A stretch of DNA of 64,000 bases from Pseudobdellovibrionaceae bacterium (GCA_020635055.1 JACKAN010000005.1:1-64000), one strand, 5' to 3'; shown: positions 40,734-49,607, counted from the stretch's first letter. The notes: generated by a model not told the origin, from the sequence alone. Made by a program: numbers and translations.

Positions 40734-41720
40734 ATGATGAAAAAACACATGTCACTACTTAAAGCCCTTTTGATTGTTTCGGCGATTGTACCACTCTATC
40801 AAAATTGTGGACGTTTGAAGTCATCAGGAACTAATGGAACTTTTGGCTCTGTTGGGGCAAGAAACATTGATTTTGATTATAAAGTTTTTGATCCATCCTA
40901 CGATGAGATTACCGATGCTAATCCTATTTTTGATGTAGGGCAGAAATACATCTTTAGAATAAATTTAGAAAAATTAAATGGCGCACTTATCTTTTGGGAC
41001 CTTGTCTATTTAGGTGCTTCTTGTGATTTAAAAGTTTTCAATGAAAAGGATTCTGCTGAAATGGAATGTTATTCGAATGGTCAAATTGGGGTTTCAGTTA
41101 CAGCCGTATATCCGGATGGCAATGAAAAGTACGGTGAAATTATTGGCTATGTGAATGATATGGGAACAAGTGGGCCAGGTTCTAATATTGCTCCAATTAC
41201 TGTTACTATAACTACTGCAGGGAATTCACAGAATTGGAATATTGAAAATGCTCCTGTAGGGCACAATAGTGTGAATGTAGTTACAGGAAGTGGTATAGCT
41301 AGAAATGTTGTAGTTTATTTAAAACAACCTATTCGTATAGTTAATATGGATACGGCAGAACATAAGCCTGGAAGTGCTACTGCCGGAATACCCTGTAAGT
41401 CGGCCCCTTTTCCATTGAAAACGGAACAGTCATTTACATGTATTACTAATACTGCTTTGGCAGACTTTGATAAATATATTATTGATGAGCTCGACAATAT
41501 GGCTGGCGGGAGATTTAATTTTCAAGTTGTCGACAGTAAAGCAGTTTGGCAAAAAAACAATTGCACTACTTGTCATGCAATGAAAACGGGGAATGATCCC
41601 AATGACATTTTAAATAAGTTAAATACATCAATTATTAATGTTCCTGGAATGCAGACTTACTCATCAATGACTATAGAAGACCGCAGAGCCCTGGCCTTTT
41701 ATATGTATTATACCCCTTAA
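40734..41720 (+). CDS. lipoprotein with C-terminal mono-haem cytochrome-like region
   Basis: 328 residues; lipobox VPLYQNC (Cys25). The middle part is beta-sandwich-like. The end reads KNNCTTCHAMKTGNDPNDILNKLN...SSMTIEDRRALAFYMYYTP, a minimal class I cytochrome c: CxxCH, then a final helix, but the sixth ligand is unclear (VPGMQTY). AAGGGGATAA before the ATG. Last gene of the operon; a terminator follows. Confidence 0.78.
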   Translation: MMKKHMSLLKALLIVSAIVPLYQNCGRLKSSGTNGTFGSVGARNIDFDYKVFDPSYDEITDANPIFDVGQKYIFRINLEKLNGALIFWDLVYLGASCDLKVFNEKDSAEMECYSNGQIGVSVTAVYPDGNEKYGEIIGYVNDMGTSGPGSNIAPITVTITTAGNSQNWNIENAPVGHNSVNVVTGSGIARNVVVYLKQPIRIVNMDTAEHKPGSATAGIPCKSAPFPLKTEQSFTCITNTALADFDKYIIDELDNMAGGRFNFQVVDSKAVWQKNNCTTCHAMKTGNDPNDILNKLNTSIINVPGMQTYSSMTIEDRRALAFYMYYTP

Positions 41721-41727
41721 GGATTTC

Positions 41728-41779
41728 GTAGTTCCAGTTTCAGAAATGTTATTATTTAGATTTTTGAAACTGGAGCTAC
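41728..41779. terminator. bidirectional terminator between convergent genes
   Basis: GTAGTTCCAGTTTCA and TGAAACTGGAGCTAC form a 15-bp stem with one mismatch, loop of 22 nt, T- and A-rich flanks. Serves the export operon (+) and the N2227-like gene (-). Confidence 0.8.
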
Positions 41780-41783
41780 TTTA

Positions 41784-43133
41784 TTAAACTCGTCTTTCGT
41801 AATAATTTATTAGAAAAGTTATAAGGGTTTCTTCCGCCATCTCTTGTGTCATACCATAATGATTTACCATAAGTGGGACAATATCTTTTCTTGATCGCTT
41901 ACCGTTAATGGTGTTTAACAATTCATAGGCCACTTGATTTCTAATTTGCACTTGCTCCATAATTTCCGTTCTTGGGATGGGCTCGTTGGCATCAGCTATC
42001 CATTTTGGTAGATAAGTAAAGTGAGGGGGCTCCTTGGCGTCTTTTTCCTTTCTAGCACAAAAACCCAAAACCTTTTCTCTGCGCGACTGTGAACTGTGGG
42101 GAGAAACTAAATAATCCATTTCAAAAATACTTATATTCTCAATTTTAAAGCCAGAGTTAACTAATTGTTCTTCTAACTCCTCTTTGCTGTAGCTTTGTGC
42201 TTTAAAATTATCGTAACCAAGAGGCCCGTAATTGATCCAACAAGCCTCTTTTTCTAAACAGTGATTAATTTTTTTTGCTAGTTTAGAAAAATCTTGATTA
42301 ACAATGTCAATAAACCAAGGAGTCACCACGGCCTGAAGTGATTTTGGCTTGCAAGGAAGATTCACGGCATCTGAAAATATAAATTCGAAATTTTGTGGTG
42401 CCACACCCTTGTAAGATAAGTTTTGCTTAACAGCACAATCTTTTAATAAAAGAGGTGCTATGGGGATTTCATAAAATTCAATCGCTTCACCACCCATGAC
42501 TTTCTTTGCGCAGAAAAACAATAGGGGGTTAATGTCCATGGCCAGACTGAGTTCTGGAGTAAAATAATTGTGTACATCTAAACTCAGGCGGGAAGCCCCT
42601 GAGCCGAGGAAAACTATATTTTTTGGTTTCTCATTTTTAAATAAACTAATAACCTGTTCAGAAAATTGGTGGCTTTCCTGGGTGGCCCATGACCAATCTC
42701 TAAAAAGAGTATGAAAATAACTATTTAAATGTTGAGTGTGAGGAAGTTTCTCTAAAACTAATTTTTGGCTAATGGGTTTGCTGACTTCGCCAGAGGCAAT
42801 CAAAGGCTCTAAAATTTCAAACAACTTTTCTGCATTAAAATGTATTGCCTCTTTAAGGAGGAGAAGTCTATTTTTTGTTTTAGTTCCCAAATCAGCTATG
42901 TTGATTTGTTGCTCTAAAATAGTAGTTTGTCCCTGTAAATAAAATACTAAACTTTTTAAACTATTTTGCCATTGGTAGAGTTGGATTTCTGGCTCTCTAA
43001 AAAACCATGGGATTCCAAGGTAAGAATCAAAGCTTATACCTGCATTTTCAGAATGGAGTAGCCCATTTTTTATGCTTATACTTCCTTTAGAACGCGGGCA
43101 CTCTAAAATACTTGATAGATTTTCTAATGACAC
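41784..43133 (-). CDS. N2227/carnosine-methyltransferase-like SAM enzyme with added domains
   Basis: 449 residues. N-terminus SILECPRSKGSISIKNGLLHSENAGISFDSYLGIPWFF resembles a Trm112-type domain with incomplete zinc ligands. Residues 172-185, NIVFLGSGASRLSLDV, would bind SAM; later LAMDINPLLFFCAKKV, VVTPWFIDI and ACWINYGPLGYDNF (299-310) match the N2227 signature WINxGPLxY. The last 60 residues (NGKRSRKDIVPLMVNHYGMTQEMAEETLITFL) look like a PqqD-type helical domain, often a peptide-chaperone in RiPP systems. Substrate unknown; the domain mix is unusual. The three-part reading is my inference. Confidence 0.65.
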   Translation of the reverse strand: MSLENLSSILECPRSKGSISIKNGLLHSENAGISFDSYLGIPWFFREPEIQLYQWQNSLKSLVFYLQGQTTILEQQINIADLGTKTKNRLLLLKEAIHFNAEKLFEILEPLIASGEVSKPISQKLVLEKLPHTQHLNSYFHTLFRDWSWATQESHQFSEQVISLFKNEKPKNIVFLGSGASRLSLDVHNYFTPELSLAMDINPLLFFCAKKVMGGEAIEFYEIPIAPLLLKDCAVKQNLSYKGVAPQNFEFIFSDAVNLPCKPKSLQAVVTPWFIDIVNQDFSKLAKKINHCLEKEACWINYGPLGYDNFKAQSYSKEELEEQLVNSGFKIENISIFEMDYLVSPHSSQSRREKVLGFCARKEKDAKEPPHFTYLPKWIADANEPIPRTEIMEQVQIRNQVAYELLNTINGKRSRKDIVPLMVNHYGMTQEMAEETLITFLINYYERRV

Positions 43134-43144
43134 TCACTATCTCC

Positions 43145-44764
43145 TTAAAAGAATAAATGGGCTTGGATCAATCCTTCAGATTCATCAAATTTTGCTAGAG
43201 CTTTGTCCTCTGGAGTGTCAGTTGTTTTTTTATAATGAACAGCAAGATCTACGCCGGCAACAGGAAAGAAGCGGAATCCTACAGTAGTTTGTGTTGCACT
43301 ACCGGGATTCATTTGTTGTGCTCCCCCAAAACCAGCGGCAATATTGGATAATTCAAAAATACTTTCCAGATAAAATTCTTTCCAAATTTTATATCTTGCT
43401 TCTAGTGTGGAAATAGTTCCTGAATTCACAAGACCTTTAGAATATTCTTTAGCAATATTTAAGGCTTCAATATTGAAAATAAAATCTTTATACATAATGC
43501 CACCGGAAAGTGAGTGAGCAGTTCGCTCTAAGGCATTCTGATTACTGTCTTTTATTTTACCATCCTTTACTTTTCTGTAAGAATAAATTAGTGAGGCACC
43601 AAGAGTTACCCAACGGGCCCCCACATTAGCGATAAATCCTTCTTCTTGACTAAAATTAGTATTTGCCATGGGTTGTATAAAGTGAATATTTGCAAAGGGT
43701 ACGTTGGGAGCAAGTCCTATAGATAGGGCTTTATTTACTTGGGAATAAGATTTGTTGTCATACAGAATGGATTGAGCCAGGGTAGTATGGTCAGGAGTGT
43801 AATGTTCAAACATAGGCTTGTACAAGCCATACATAATAAAACTGTTATAAAACATATCGTCTATTAACAAGTATGTTGATCTATTAAAAACATTGCCAGT
43901 AGTCACATAATCCAAATCTTGATATTTCGGACTGTTTGTATAACGAGTCTCAACAACTAAACTAAAATTATCAACTTTTTTGACAAAGGGTTTCAGTTGC
44001 ATACCTAGATCTAAATTCATAGGCCAAAATGAACTCTTATTTTTTGAGTCAATGGGCTGACGTCCCATAAAACGAAAATCTAAACCCGTTAACACAGACA
44101 TGCGTTTTTTCATTTTATAGGGATCGTTATAAGGAGTTGTAGACTCAAACATTTTCCAAGAGTCGGCATTGATTTCCCAATTGTTATCCGCATTCGCTCG
44201 CTCATAATAAAATTCATTAAAATTAGATCCAGGGAAATCGCTCTCAGTGTTTACTAATCTGCCTTTTTTTCCTCGATATTTACTTGTAGCTTTAATCGCC
44301 TTAATAAGAGCGACTCTCTCGCGCTTAGAGTTGGGAATCACTTTTTTATTTAAATTTGCTGGTGTTACAGTACTTTTTCCGTTTTTAAGGCTTTCCCCAT
44401 CCACCTGCATGAGTGCAGCAACCACGGCCTCGGCTTCATTATTCTTTATGTATCCCTGGGCAAACCAGGGGAGTGGTTTTTCTTTTTCTTTGTCATGCAC
44501 TTTCCAGTTGAAAGATCGCAGCCAGCGATCAGAATTCCATTTTCCATAAAAACTTCTTACACCGCCACCGTTGGGACTCACGTGGCAACCTTGACAAGAG
44601 AGAGTACAGCGACGATCTTTGGGTGGAAGGTTATAGCGAGACGGGGCATGGCATCCAGCGCAGTTTTGCGCAAAGCGAGTGGCCATCCAGGGCTCTGCCC
44701 TTAACACTTGAAAATTAATAATAAAAAAAGACGCAAACAAAAAATAAAAAATAATTACCTTCAT
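43145..44764 (-). CDS. outer-membrane beta-barrel with N-terminal di-haem (two CxxCH) region
   Basis: 539 residues with signal peptide. CAGCH at 35-39 and CQGCH at 57-61 (QGCHVSPNGGGVRSFYGKW) follow at once. After a linker with Lys-rich segments, residues about 200-539 alternate in beta-barrel fashion and end GLIQAHLFF, with a terminal Phe as in Gram-negative outer-membrane proteins. A covalent haem region joined to a porin suggests electron transfer across or at the outer membrane; in known conduits (MtrCAB, PCC) these are separate proteins. Ends 11 bp before the N2227-like gene. Confidence 0.75.
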   Translation of the reverse strand: MKVIIFYFLFASFFIINFQVLRAEPWMATRFAQNCAGCHAPSRYNLPPKDRRCTLSCQGCHVSPNGGGVRSFYGKWNSDRWLRSFNWKVHDKEKEKPLPWFAQGYIKNNEAEAVVAALMQVDGESLKNGKSTVTPANLNKKVIPNSKRERVALIKAIKATSKYRGKKGRLVNTESDFPGSNFNEFYYERANADNNWEINADSWKMFESTTPYNDPYKMKKRMSVLTGLDFRFMGRQPIDSKNKSSFWPMNLDLGMQLKPFVKKVDNFSLVVETRYTNSPKYQDLDYVTTGNVFNRSTYLLIDDMFYNSFIMYGLYKPMFEHYTPDHTTLAQSILYDNKSYSQVNKALSIGLAPNVPFANIHFIQPMANTNFSQEEGFIANVGARWVTLGASLIYSYRKVKDGKIKDSNQNALERTAHSLSGGIMYKDFIFNIEALNIAKEYSKGLVNSGTISTLEARYKIWKEFYLESIFELSNIAAGFGGAQQMNPGSATQTTVGFRFFPVAGVDLAVHYKKTTDTPEDKALAKFDESEGLIQAHLFF

Positions 44765-44902
44765 GATTAGATAATTATAAATACAAAATCAGAAAAATCT
44801 AGAAGTTATAGTCAAATAGCTGCCCCACGACAAACTGGGAGATGGGTTACTTAAAAATGAGCAGAAAATTGAGCATGACTATGAGTAATTAAACATAAAA
44901 TC

Positions 44903-46186
44903 TTATTGAACAGTTTCTGAATCAATAAAATTATCGTTTTCATCATTTAAAACTTCATTAGCTGGGAGCTCTTTATTACTTTTGGCTCCTAGTCTTTCTA
45001 ATTTTTTTGCTTGTACAATAACTCGGCTATTTAATCGCGACCATCCAACTTGGAACTCTTCTTTGGCTTTAGTTAAATGTTTCCCCACATTTTCATAGGC
45101 GGAAATGAAATCACAAAGGCGACGGTGAAGAAGTTTACCGGCCTCGGAAATTTTAGTAGCATTTTCTGCTAGTTTTTGTTCATTCCATCCAAAACTAATT
45201 ACTTTTAATAAACCAATTAATGTTGGGGGTGTGGCTATCAATATTTTCTTTTCCAAGGCGAATTCCATTAAATCAGGTTGTGCTTCTAGTGCAGAATATA
45301 AGAAAGATTCGTTAGGTAAAAACATGACCGTAAAATCCGCAGAACCGTCTACTGCTTTTGCATAATCTTTTGATGAAAGTTTTTTTACGTGATCTTTAAC
45401 GTGACGGCCGTGTCTTGCAATTTGAGTTAAGCGCTCTGCATCGTCTTTGGCTTCTAATGCACCAATGAAGGCATCGAGGGGGGTTTTGGCATCGACTACA
45501 ACTACGCGTCCACCGGGCATGCGAACGGTCATATCAGGAATCAGTCTTTGGTTTTCATCATCAGAAACACTATTTTGAAAACTAACATCACTGTATTCCG
45601 ACATACCTGCCAATTCAATACAATTCTTTAATTGGAGTTCTCCCCAGCGTCCACGGATATGTGGTTTTTTAAGAGCATCCTTTAAAGCCAAAGTTTCTTT
45701 AGCCAATTGTGAATTGGTTTCAGCAACTCGTTTAATTTCACCTTCTAAGGTAGCAAAAACGGAAACCCTTTCTTTTTCAAGATCACTGGTTTTTTTGTTC
45801 AGGTCACTCAAGGCTTGAGTTATGGGCTTAACTAAATTTTCAATTTTAGTTTCTTTTTGTGTAAGCAAGTTACTTGATTCCTGACTTTGTTTTTCAAAAG
45901 TGGATTTTGCAAGCTCAAGGAAGTGTTTATTGCTACCTTCTAAGGCTTGGGCAGCTAAACCACGAAAATGATTCTCCATTTCGCCCTGAAAAGACAAAAA
46001 GAGTTCACGATCTCTTTTAATGCTTTCACCACTACTATTTAGTTGAGTCTTTATTATTATGTTTTCTTTTTCCAGCAAATGAAGTTGTTCTTTGAGATCC
46101 CTATTTTCATTATTTTTTTTTAAAATAAAAAGAAAACTAAGACCCAAAGTGATTACCCAAAGAGTAGCAAACAATAGACTTTCCAT
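44903..46186 (-). CDS. rmuC: DNA recombination protein RmuC
   Basis: 427 residues: N-terminal membrane helix (LLFATLWVITLGLSFLFIL), a coiled coil to about residue 165, then the RmuC nuclease-like domain with RGRWGELQLKNCIELAGM, LIPDMTVRMPGGRVVVVDAKTPLDAF, HVKKLSSKDY, FTVMFLPNESFLYSAL and TPPTLIGLLKVI. RmuC limits inversions at short inverted repeats; it is of the restriction-endonuclease-like fold. Full length and confident. Confidence 0.96.
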   Translation of the reverse strand: MESLLFATLWVITLGLSFLFILKKNNENRDLKEQLHLLEKENIIIKTQLNSSGESIKRDRELFLSFQGEMENHFRGLAAQALEGSNKHFLELAKSTFEKQSQESSNLLTQKETKIENLVKPITQALSDLNKKTSDLEKERVSVFATLEGEIKRVAETNSQLAKETLALKDALKKPHIRGRWGELQLKNCIELAGMSEYSDVSFQNSVSDDENQRLIPDMTVRMPGGRVVVVDAKTPLDAFIGALEAKDDAERLTQIARHGRHVKDHVKKLSSKDYAKAVDGSADFTVMFLPNESFLYSALEAQPDLMEFALEKKILIATPPTLIGLLKVISFGWNEQKLAENATKISEAGKLLHRRLCDFISAYENVGKHLTKAKEEFQVGWSRLNSRVIVQAKKLERLGAKSNKELPANEVLNDENDNFIDSETVQ

Positions 46187-46228
46187 AGAGTAGAATTACC
46201 TCACACCTTTATAATTAGTGCAAGCCAA

Positions 46229-46299
46229 GGCACAAAAGGTACCAAGTCCCTTTTTACGTTGCACTGAAACGTAAAAAGGGACTTGGTACCTTTTGTGCC
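46229..46299. repeat. perfect 32-bp inverted repeat with 7-nt loop
   Basis: 46229-46260 and 46268-46299 are exact reverse complements, both built around GGTACC; loop GCACTGA. It lies between divergent genes (rmuC and a secreted protein), so it is not an ordinary terminator. Best viewed as a REP/MITE-like mobile palindrome or a strong cruciform regulatory site. Confidence 0.9.
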
Positions 46300-46432
46300 C
46301 TTTAAAAGTGACAAATTCAGTCATGGCGCAGCTCGCAATGAGCGTGTAAAATATACAATAAATACGTGAAATATCAATAATTTACAGTTAAGCTTTGGCA
46401 TATACCTTGTAGATTAAATGGTGGCGGTAGAT

Positions 46433-46981
46433 ATGAAAACTCCTATGAGTTGTTTGTTAGTTTTATTTTTAGCACTAAGTACTTGGGCCCAAGAAGCACC
46501 CCAAAGCAGTAAACCTGTATCTTTTAACAAATGGAAACAACTGCAAGTTGTCGAGGCGCAAAATAAAGTTGTAAGGCTTTCCAACTTACTTTTGTTATTG
46601 AAATCTGAGAAATACGCGCCTGAAAACATTTTGCCGCAAGTAGCCAAAGAGAGTAAGCAAGATGTTTTTATACCAGAACAACAGCAAGAAGAGTTAGTTA
46701 ACCAGACCGAGGGGCAATTAAAGACCGCTGTGGCTAGTTTAGATTTTGCTAAAGAGCTAACTTTAAACGACTATTTTTCCGTTTACTTACGGCAATTCAA
46801 AAATAATTCTGAGGCCTTAGAATCTTTGGCTGTGGATATGGATAAATCAGAAATAGCAGAAATTTTAAGGTCTTTAATAAACACGAATACAACAAGTGTA
46901 AACACTATTTTCGACGAAAAAATCCCTGTTGAGGTTGCAATAAAAGAGTCACTTACTCCTGTTGTAAGATCTTCTAAGTGA
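46433..46981 (+). CDS. secreted protein of unknown function upstream of groESL
   Basis: From ATG 46433 the product starts MKTPMSCLLVLFLALSTWAQ, a signal peptide; an in-frame ATG at 46418 is possible, and neither has a strong ribosome-binding site (GGTGGCGGTAG lies before 46433). The mature 160 residues are mostly helical and Gln/Glu/Lys-rich. No family recognised. 163 bp upstream of groES on the same strand. Confidence 0.68.
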   Translation: MKTPMSCLLVLFLALSTWAQEAPQSSKPVSFNKWKQLQVVEAQNKVVRLSNLLLLLKSEKYAPENILPQVAKESKQDVFIPEQQQEELVNQTEGQLKTAVASLDFAKELTLNDYFSVYLRQFKNNSEALESLAVDMDKSEIAEILRSLINTNTTSVNTIFDEKIPVEVAIKESLTPVVRSSK

Positions 46982-47044
46982 AACCTGTAAGCTATTGATA
47001 TCAGACCAATTTAATTTAGTTCACAAAAATAATGTAAATCTACC

Positions 47045-47072
47045 TTGACGAAAATTTTTATCAATACATATT
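47045..47072 (+). promoter_or_regulatory. putative sigma70-type promoter of groESL
   Basis: TTGACG, 16 nt, CATATT, about 75 bp before groES. No CIRCE element (TTAGCACTC-N9-GAGTGCTAA) is present. Two direct copies of GTAAGGC-x-(C/T)TTATAT (47091-47127) lie in the leader. Confidence 0.4.
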
Positions 47073-47144
47073 GAACACGTTTCAAAGAAAACGTAAGGCA
47101 CTTATATTTGTAAGGCCTTTATATACTTTTAAGGAGGTATAATC

Positions 47145-47438
47145 ATGGGACTTAACGTACGTCCTTTACATGATCGCATTCTTGTAAAGAGAATGACAGA
47201 AGAAGAAAAAACCGCTGGTGGTATCATAATTCCTGATTCAGCAAAAGAAAAACCTCAACAGGGCGAGATCGTTGCTACTGGGAAAGGTCGCTTGCTTGAG
47301 GATGGCAAAACTCTTCCTTTGGAAGTTAGAAAGGGAGATAAGATTTTATTTTCAAAGTATGCAGGCACAGAGCTTAAACTCGAGGGCAATGAATACTTGA
47401 TGATGAGAGAAGAAGATATTTTAGGTGTAATTAATTAA
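47145..47438 (+). CDS. groES: co-chaperonin GroES
   Basis: 97 residues: VRPLHDRILVKRMTEEEKTAGGIIIPDSAKEKPQQGEIVATGKGR, mobile loop included, and DKILFSKYAGTELKLEGNEYLMMREEDILGVI. Heptameric lid of the GroEL chamber. AAGGAGGTATAATC gives a perfect ribosome-binding site. 14 bp before groEL. Confidence 0.98.
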   Translation: MGLNVRPLHDRILVKRMTEEEKTAGGIIIPDSAKEKPQQGEIVATGKGRLLEDGKTLPLEVRKGDKILFSKYAGTELKLEGNEYLMMREEDILGVIN

Positions 47439-47452
47439 TAAAGAGGGAAAAA

Positions 47453-49105
47453 ATGAGTAAAGAATTACGTTTTAGTGAAGATGCAAGAAAATCAATCCTT
47501 AAAGGAGTTAACACTTTAGCCAATGCGGTTAGAGTTACTTTGGGTCCTAAAGGACGCAATGTTGTTATTGAGAAAACTTTTGGCGCGCCATTGATTACAA
47601 AAGATGGTGTTACAGTGGCTAAAGAAATCGAACTAGAAAACAAGTTCGAAAACATGGGTGCACAAATGGTAAAAGAAGTTGCCAGCAAATCCAACGAAGA
47701 TGCTGGTGATGGAACAACTACCGCAACAGTTTTAGCTCAAGCTATTTTTCGCGAAGGTGCTAAAATTGTATCTGCAGGCCATAACCCAATGGAAGTTAAA
47801 AAAGGAATCGACTTAGCTGTTACTCAGGTTCGTGAGAATCTTAAGAAAATGGCAAAAGAAGTTAAAACTTCAGCAGAAATTGCTCAGGTTGGAACTATTT
47901 CTGCAAACAACGATACAGAAATTGGTGAAATGATCTCTAAGGCCATGGACAAAGTGGGCAAAGAGGGTGTTATCACTATTGAAGAAAGTAAAACGGCTGA
48001 AACTGATCTAGAAGTTGTTGAAGGAATGCAATTTGACCGTGGATACCTTTCTCCATATTTCATTACCAATGCAGAAAGAATGGAAGCAGTATTAGAAGAT
48101 GCCTACATTCTTATCTACGATAAAAAAATCAGCAACATGAAAGATCTTATTGGAGTACTAGAAGGCGTAGCAAAGCAAGGACGTCCTCTATTAATTATCT
48201 CTGAAGATGTTGAAGGCGAAGCACTAGCTACTTTGGTAGTTAACAAACTTCGTGGCACACTCAATGTTGCAGCTGTAAAAGCTCCTGGCTTTGGTGATCG
48301 TCGCAAGGCTATGTTAGATGACATTGCTGTTTTAACTGGTGGCCAAGTTATCAGTGAAGATAAAGGCGAAAAATTAGAGCAGGCGACTTTAGCTACTTTG
48401 GGACATGCGAAGAGAATTGTTATTGATAAAGACAATACAACCATCGTTGATGGCCAAGGTAAGAAAGCAGATATTAAAGCTCGAATTGCTCAAATCAAAA
48501 CACAGGTGGCAGACACCACTTCTGATTATGACAAAGAAAAGCTTAAAGAGCGTTTAGCAAAATTGTCTGGTGGAGTTGCAGTTATTCACGTAGGTGCTCC
48601 CTCTGAAATCGAGATGAAAGAAAAGAAAGCTCGTGTTGAAGATGCATTAAATGCAACTCGCGCAGCTGTTGAAGAAGGTATTGTTACTGGTGGTGGAGCA
48701 GCACTTTTACGTGCTTCTCAAAAAATTAAATTTGACGTGTTAAACGAAGGTCAAAAATTTGGTGCCACTATTGTTAAACGTGCTTGTGAAGAGCCTTTAA
48801 GACAAATTGCTAACAATGCTGGTTTAGACGGCGCGATTGTTGTTGATCGTGTTTTAAACAACAAATCTGAAGGTTTTGGCTTTAATGCTCTAACTGAAGA
48901 GTACACAGATTTGTTAAAAGCTGGTGTTATTGACCCCGTTAAGGTTGTAAGATGTGCGCTTGAAAATGCAGCTAGCGTTTCTTCGCTTATGTTAACAACT
49001 GAGACCATGATTGCAGAAGCTCCTAAAAAAGATGAAGGACCTGCAATGCCTGCCGGTGGCGGAATGGGTGGAATGGGCGGAATGGGCGGAATGCCAATGA
49101 TGTAA
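47453..49105 (+). CDS. groEL: chaperonin GroEL
   Basis: 550 residues, complete: TLGPKGRNVVIEKTFGAPLITKDGVTVAKEIEL, EDAGDGTTTATVLAQ (ATP site with DGTTT), LIISEDVEGEALATLVVNKLRG, VKAPGFGDRRKAML and GGGAALLRA, ending in the flexible GGMGGMGGMGGMPMM tail. Forms the double-ring folding machine with GroES. No second groEL in the window. Confidence 0.99.
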   Translation: MSKELRFSEDARKSILKGVNTLANAVRVTLGPKGRNVVIEKTFGAPLITKDGVTVAKEIELENKFENMGAQMVKEVASKSNEDAGDGTTTATVLAQAIFREGAKIVSAGHNPMEVKKGIDLAVTQVRENLKKMAKEVKTSAEIAQVGTISANNDTEIGEMISKAMDKVGKEGVITIEESKTAETDLEVVEGMQFDRGYLSPYFITNAERMEAVLEDAYILIYDKKISNMKDLIGVLEGVAKQGRPLLIISEDVEGEALATLVVNKLRGTLNVAAVKAPGFGDRRKAMLDDIAVLTGGQVISEDKGEKLEQATLATLGHAKRIVIDKDNTTIVDGQGKKADIKARIAQIKTQVADTTSDYDKEKLKERLAKLSGGVAVIHVGAPSEIEMKEKKARVEDALNATRAAVEEGIVTGGGAALLRASQKIKFDVLNEGQKFGATIVKRACEEPLRQIANNAGLDGAIVVDRVLNNKSEGFGFNALTEEYTDLLKAGVIDPVKVVRCALENAASVSSLMLTTETMIAEAPKKDEGPAMPAGGGMGGMGGMGGMPMM

Positions 49106-49125
49106 GCTTTATTAGCTAAGTTAAT

Positions 49126-49158
49126 AAAAGGCCGTTGTTCACCAACGGCCTTTTTTAT
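49126..49158 (+). terminator. groESL terminator
   Basis: AAAAGGCCGTTG-GTGAAC-type stem: AAAGGCCGTTG / CAACGGCCTTT around TTCAC, followed by TTTTTATTT. Confidence 0.93.
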
Positions 49159-49194
49159 TTGTAGCTAAAGGTTTTGGTTAAGGGGAGAATTTAA

Positions 49195-49320
49195 ATGAGC
49201 ATTAGTAGTGGTTTACAGGTTTTAGTTTCGTCTTTACTATTTGCTCTTCCTTTTTACTCTTTAGTTTATATTTACTTACTTTTAATTAAGAGGTCTCAAG
49301 AAAAAAGAGAAATTGGATAA
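49195..49320 (+). CDS. 41-residue single-span membrane peptide
   Basis: ATG with GGGGAG 8 nt upstream, product MSISSGLQVLVSSLLF...LVYIYLLLIKRSQEKREIG: one hydrophobic helix and a basic cytosolic tail, the 'positive-inside' form of small regulatory membrane proteins. Its TAA overlaps an ATG (TAATG) of an 18-codon hydrophobic frame (49320-49376). Real-gene status is supported by the ribosome-binding site only. Confidence 0.5.
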   Translation: MSISSGLQVLVSSLLFALPFYSLVYIYLLLIKRSQEKREIG

Positions 49321-49427
49321 TGATTCTCTTAGTTCTAAGTGCTTACACGGTCATAGGTTATAATTTTTTAAATTAGCCAATTTTCTACTCTGGACCCTCA
49401 GGTACCACTCAGAGTTTGAGAGTTCAA

Positions 49428-49585
49428 ATGAATAGCTTAAGTTTCCTTTTGCCTTATTTTGCCTTATTCATTATACAAACCTTGGATCTTTTTTTTCAAA
49501 AAAATTTCCTGCTATAATGAAAGCTCTTCCTCTTTTATTACTTTTAACTTTATCTTTTGCAGCCCTTCTCCCCCGGCTTTACTAA
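49428..49585 (+). other. two tiny overlapping hydrophobic ORFs
   Basis: 49428-49517 (MNSLSFLLPYFALFIIQTLDLFFQK..., 29 residues) and 49517-49585 (MKALPLLLLLTLSFAALLPRLY, 22 residues) overlap as TAATG. Both are mostly hydrophobic. No strong ribosome-binding site, so coding is uncertain. Confidence 0.25.
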
Positions 49586-49607
49586 ACAAACAAATTAAAT
49601 TTAAAAA

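Noticed and set aside
46982..47144. CIRCE/HrcA operator
   Set aside because: No TTAGCACTC-type inverted repeat present.
47884..49008. Minus-strand ORFs inside groEL
   Set aside because: Antisense frames of a strongly coding gene.
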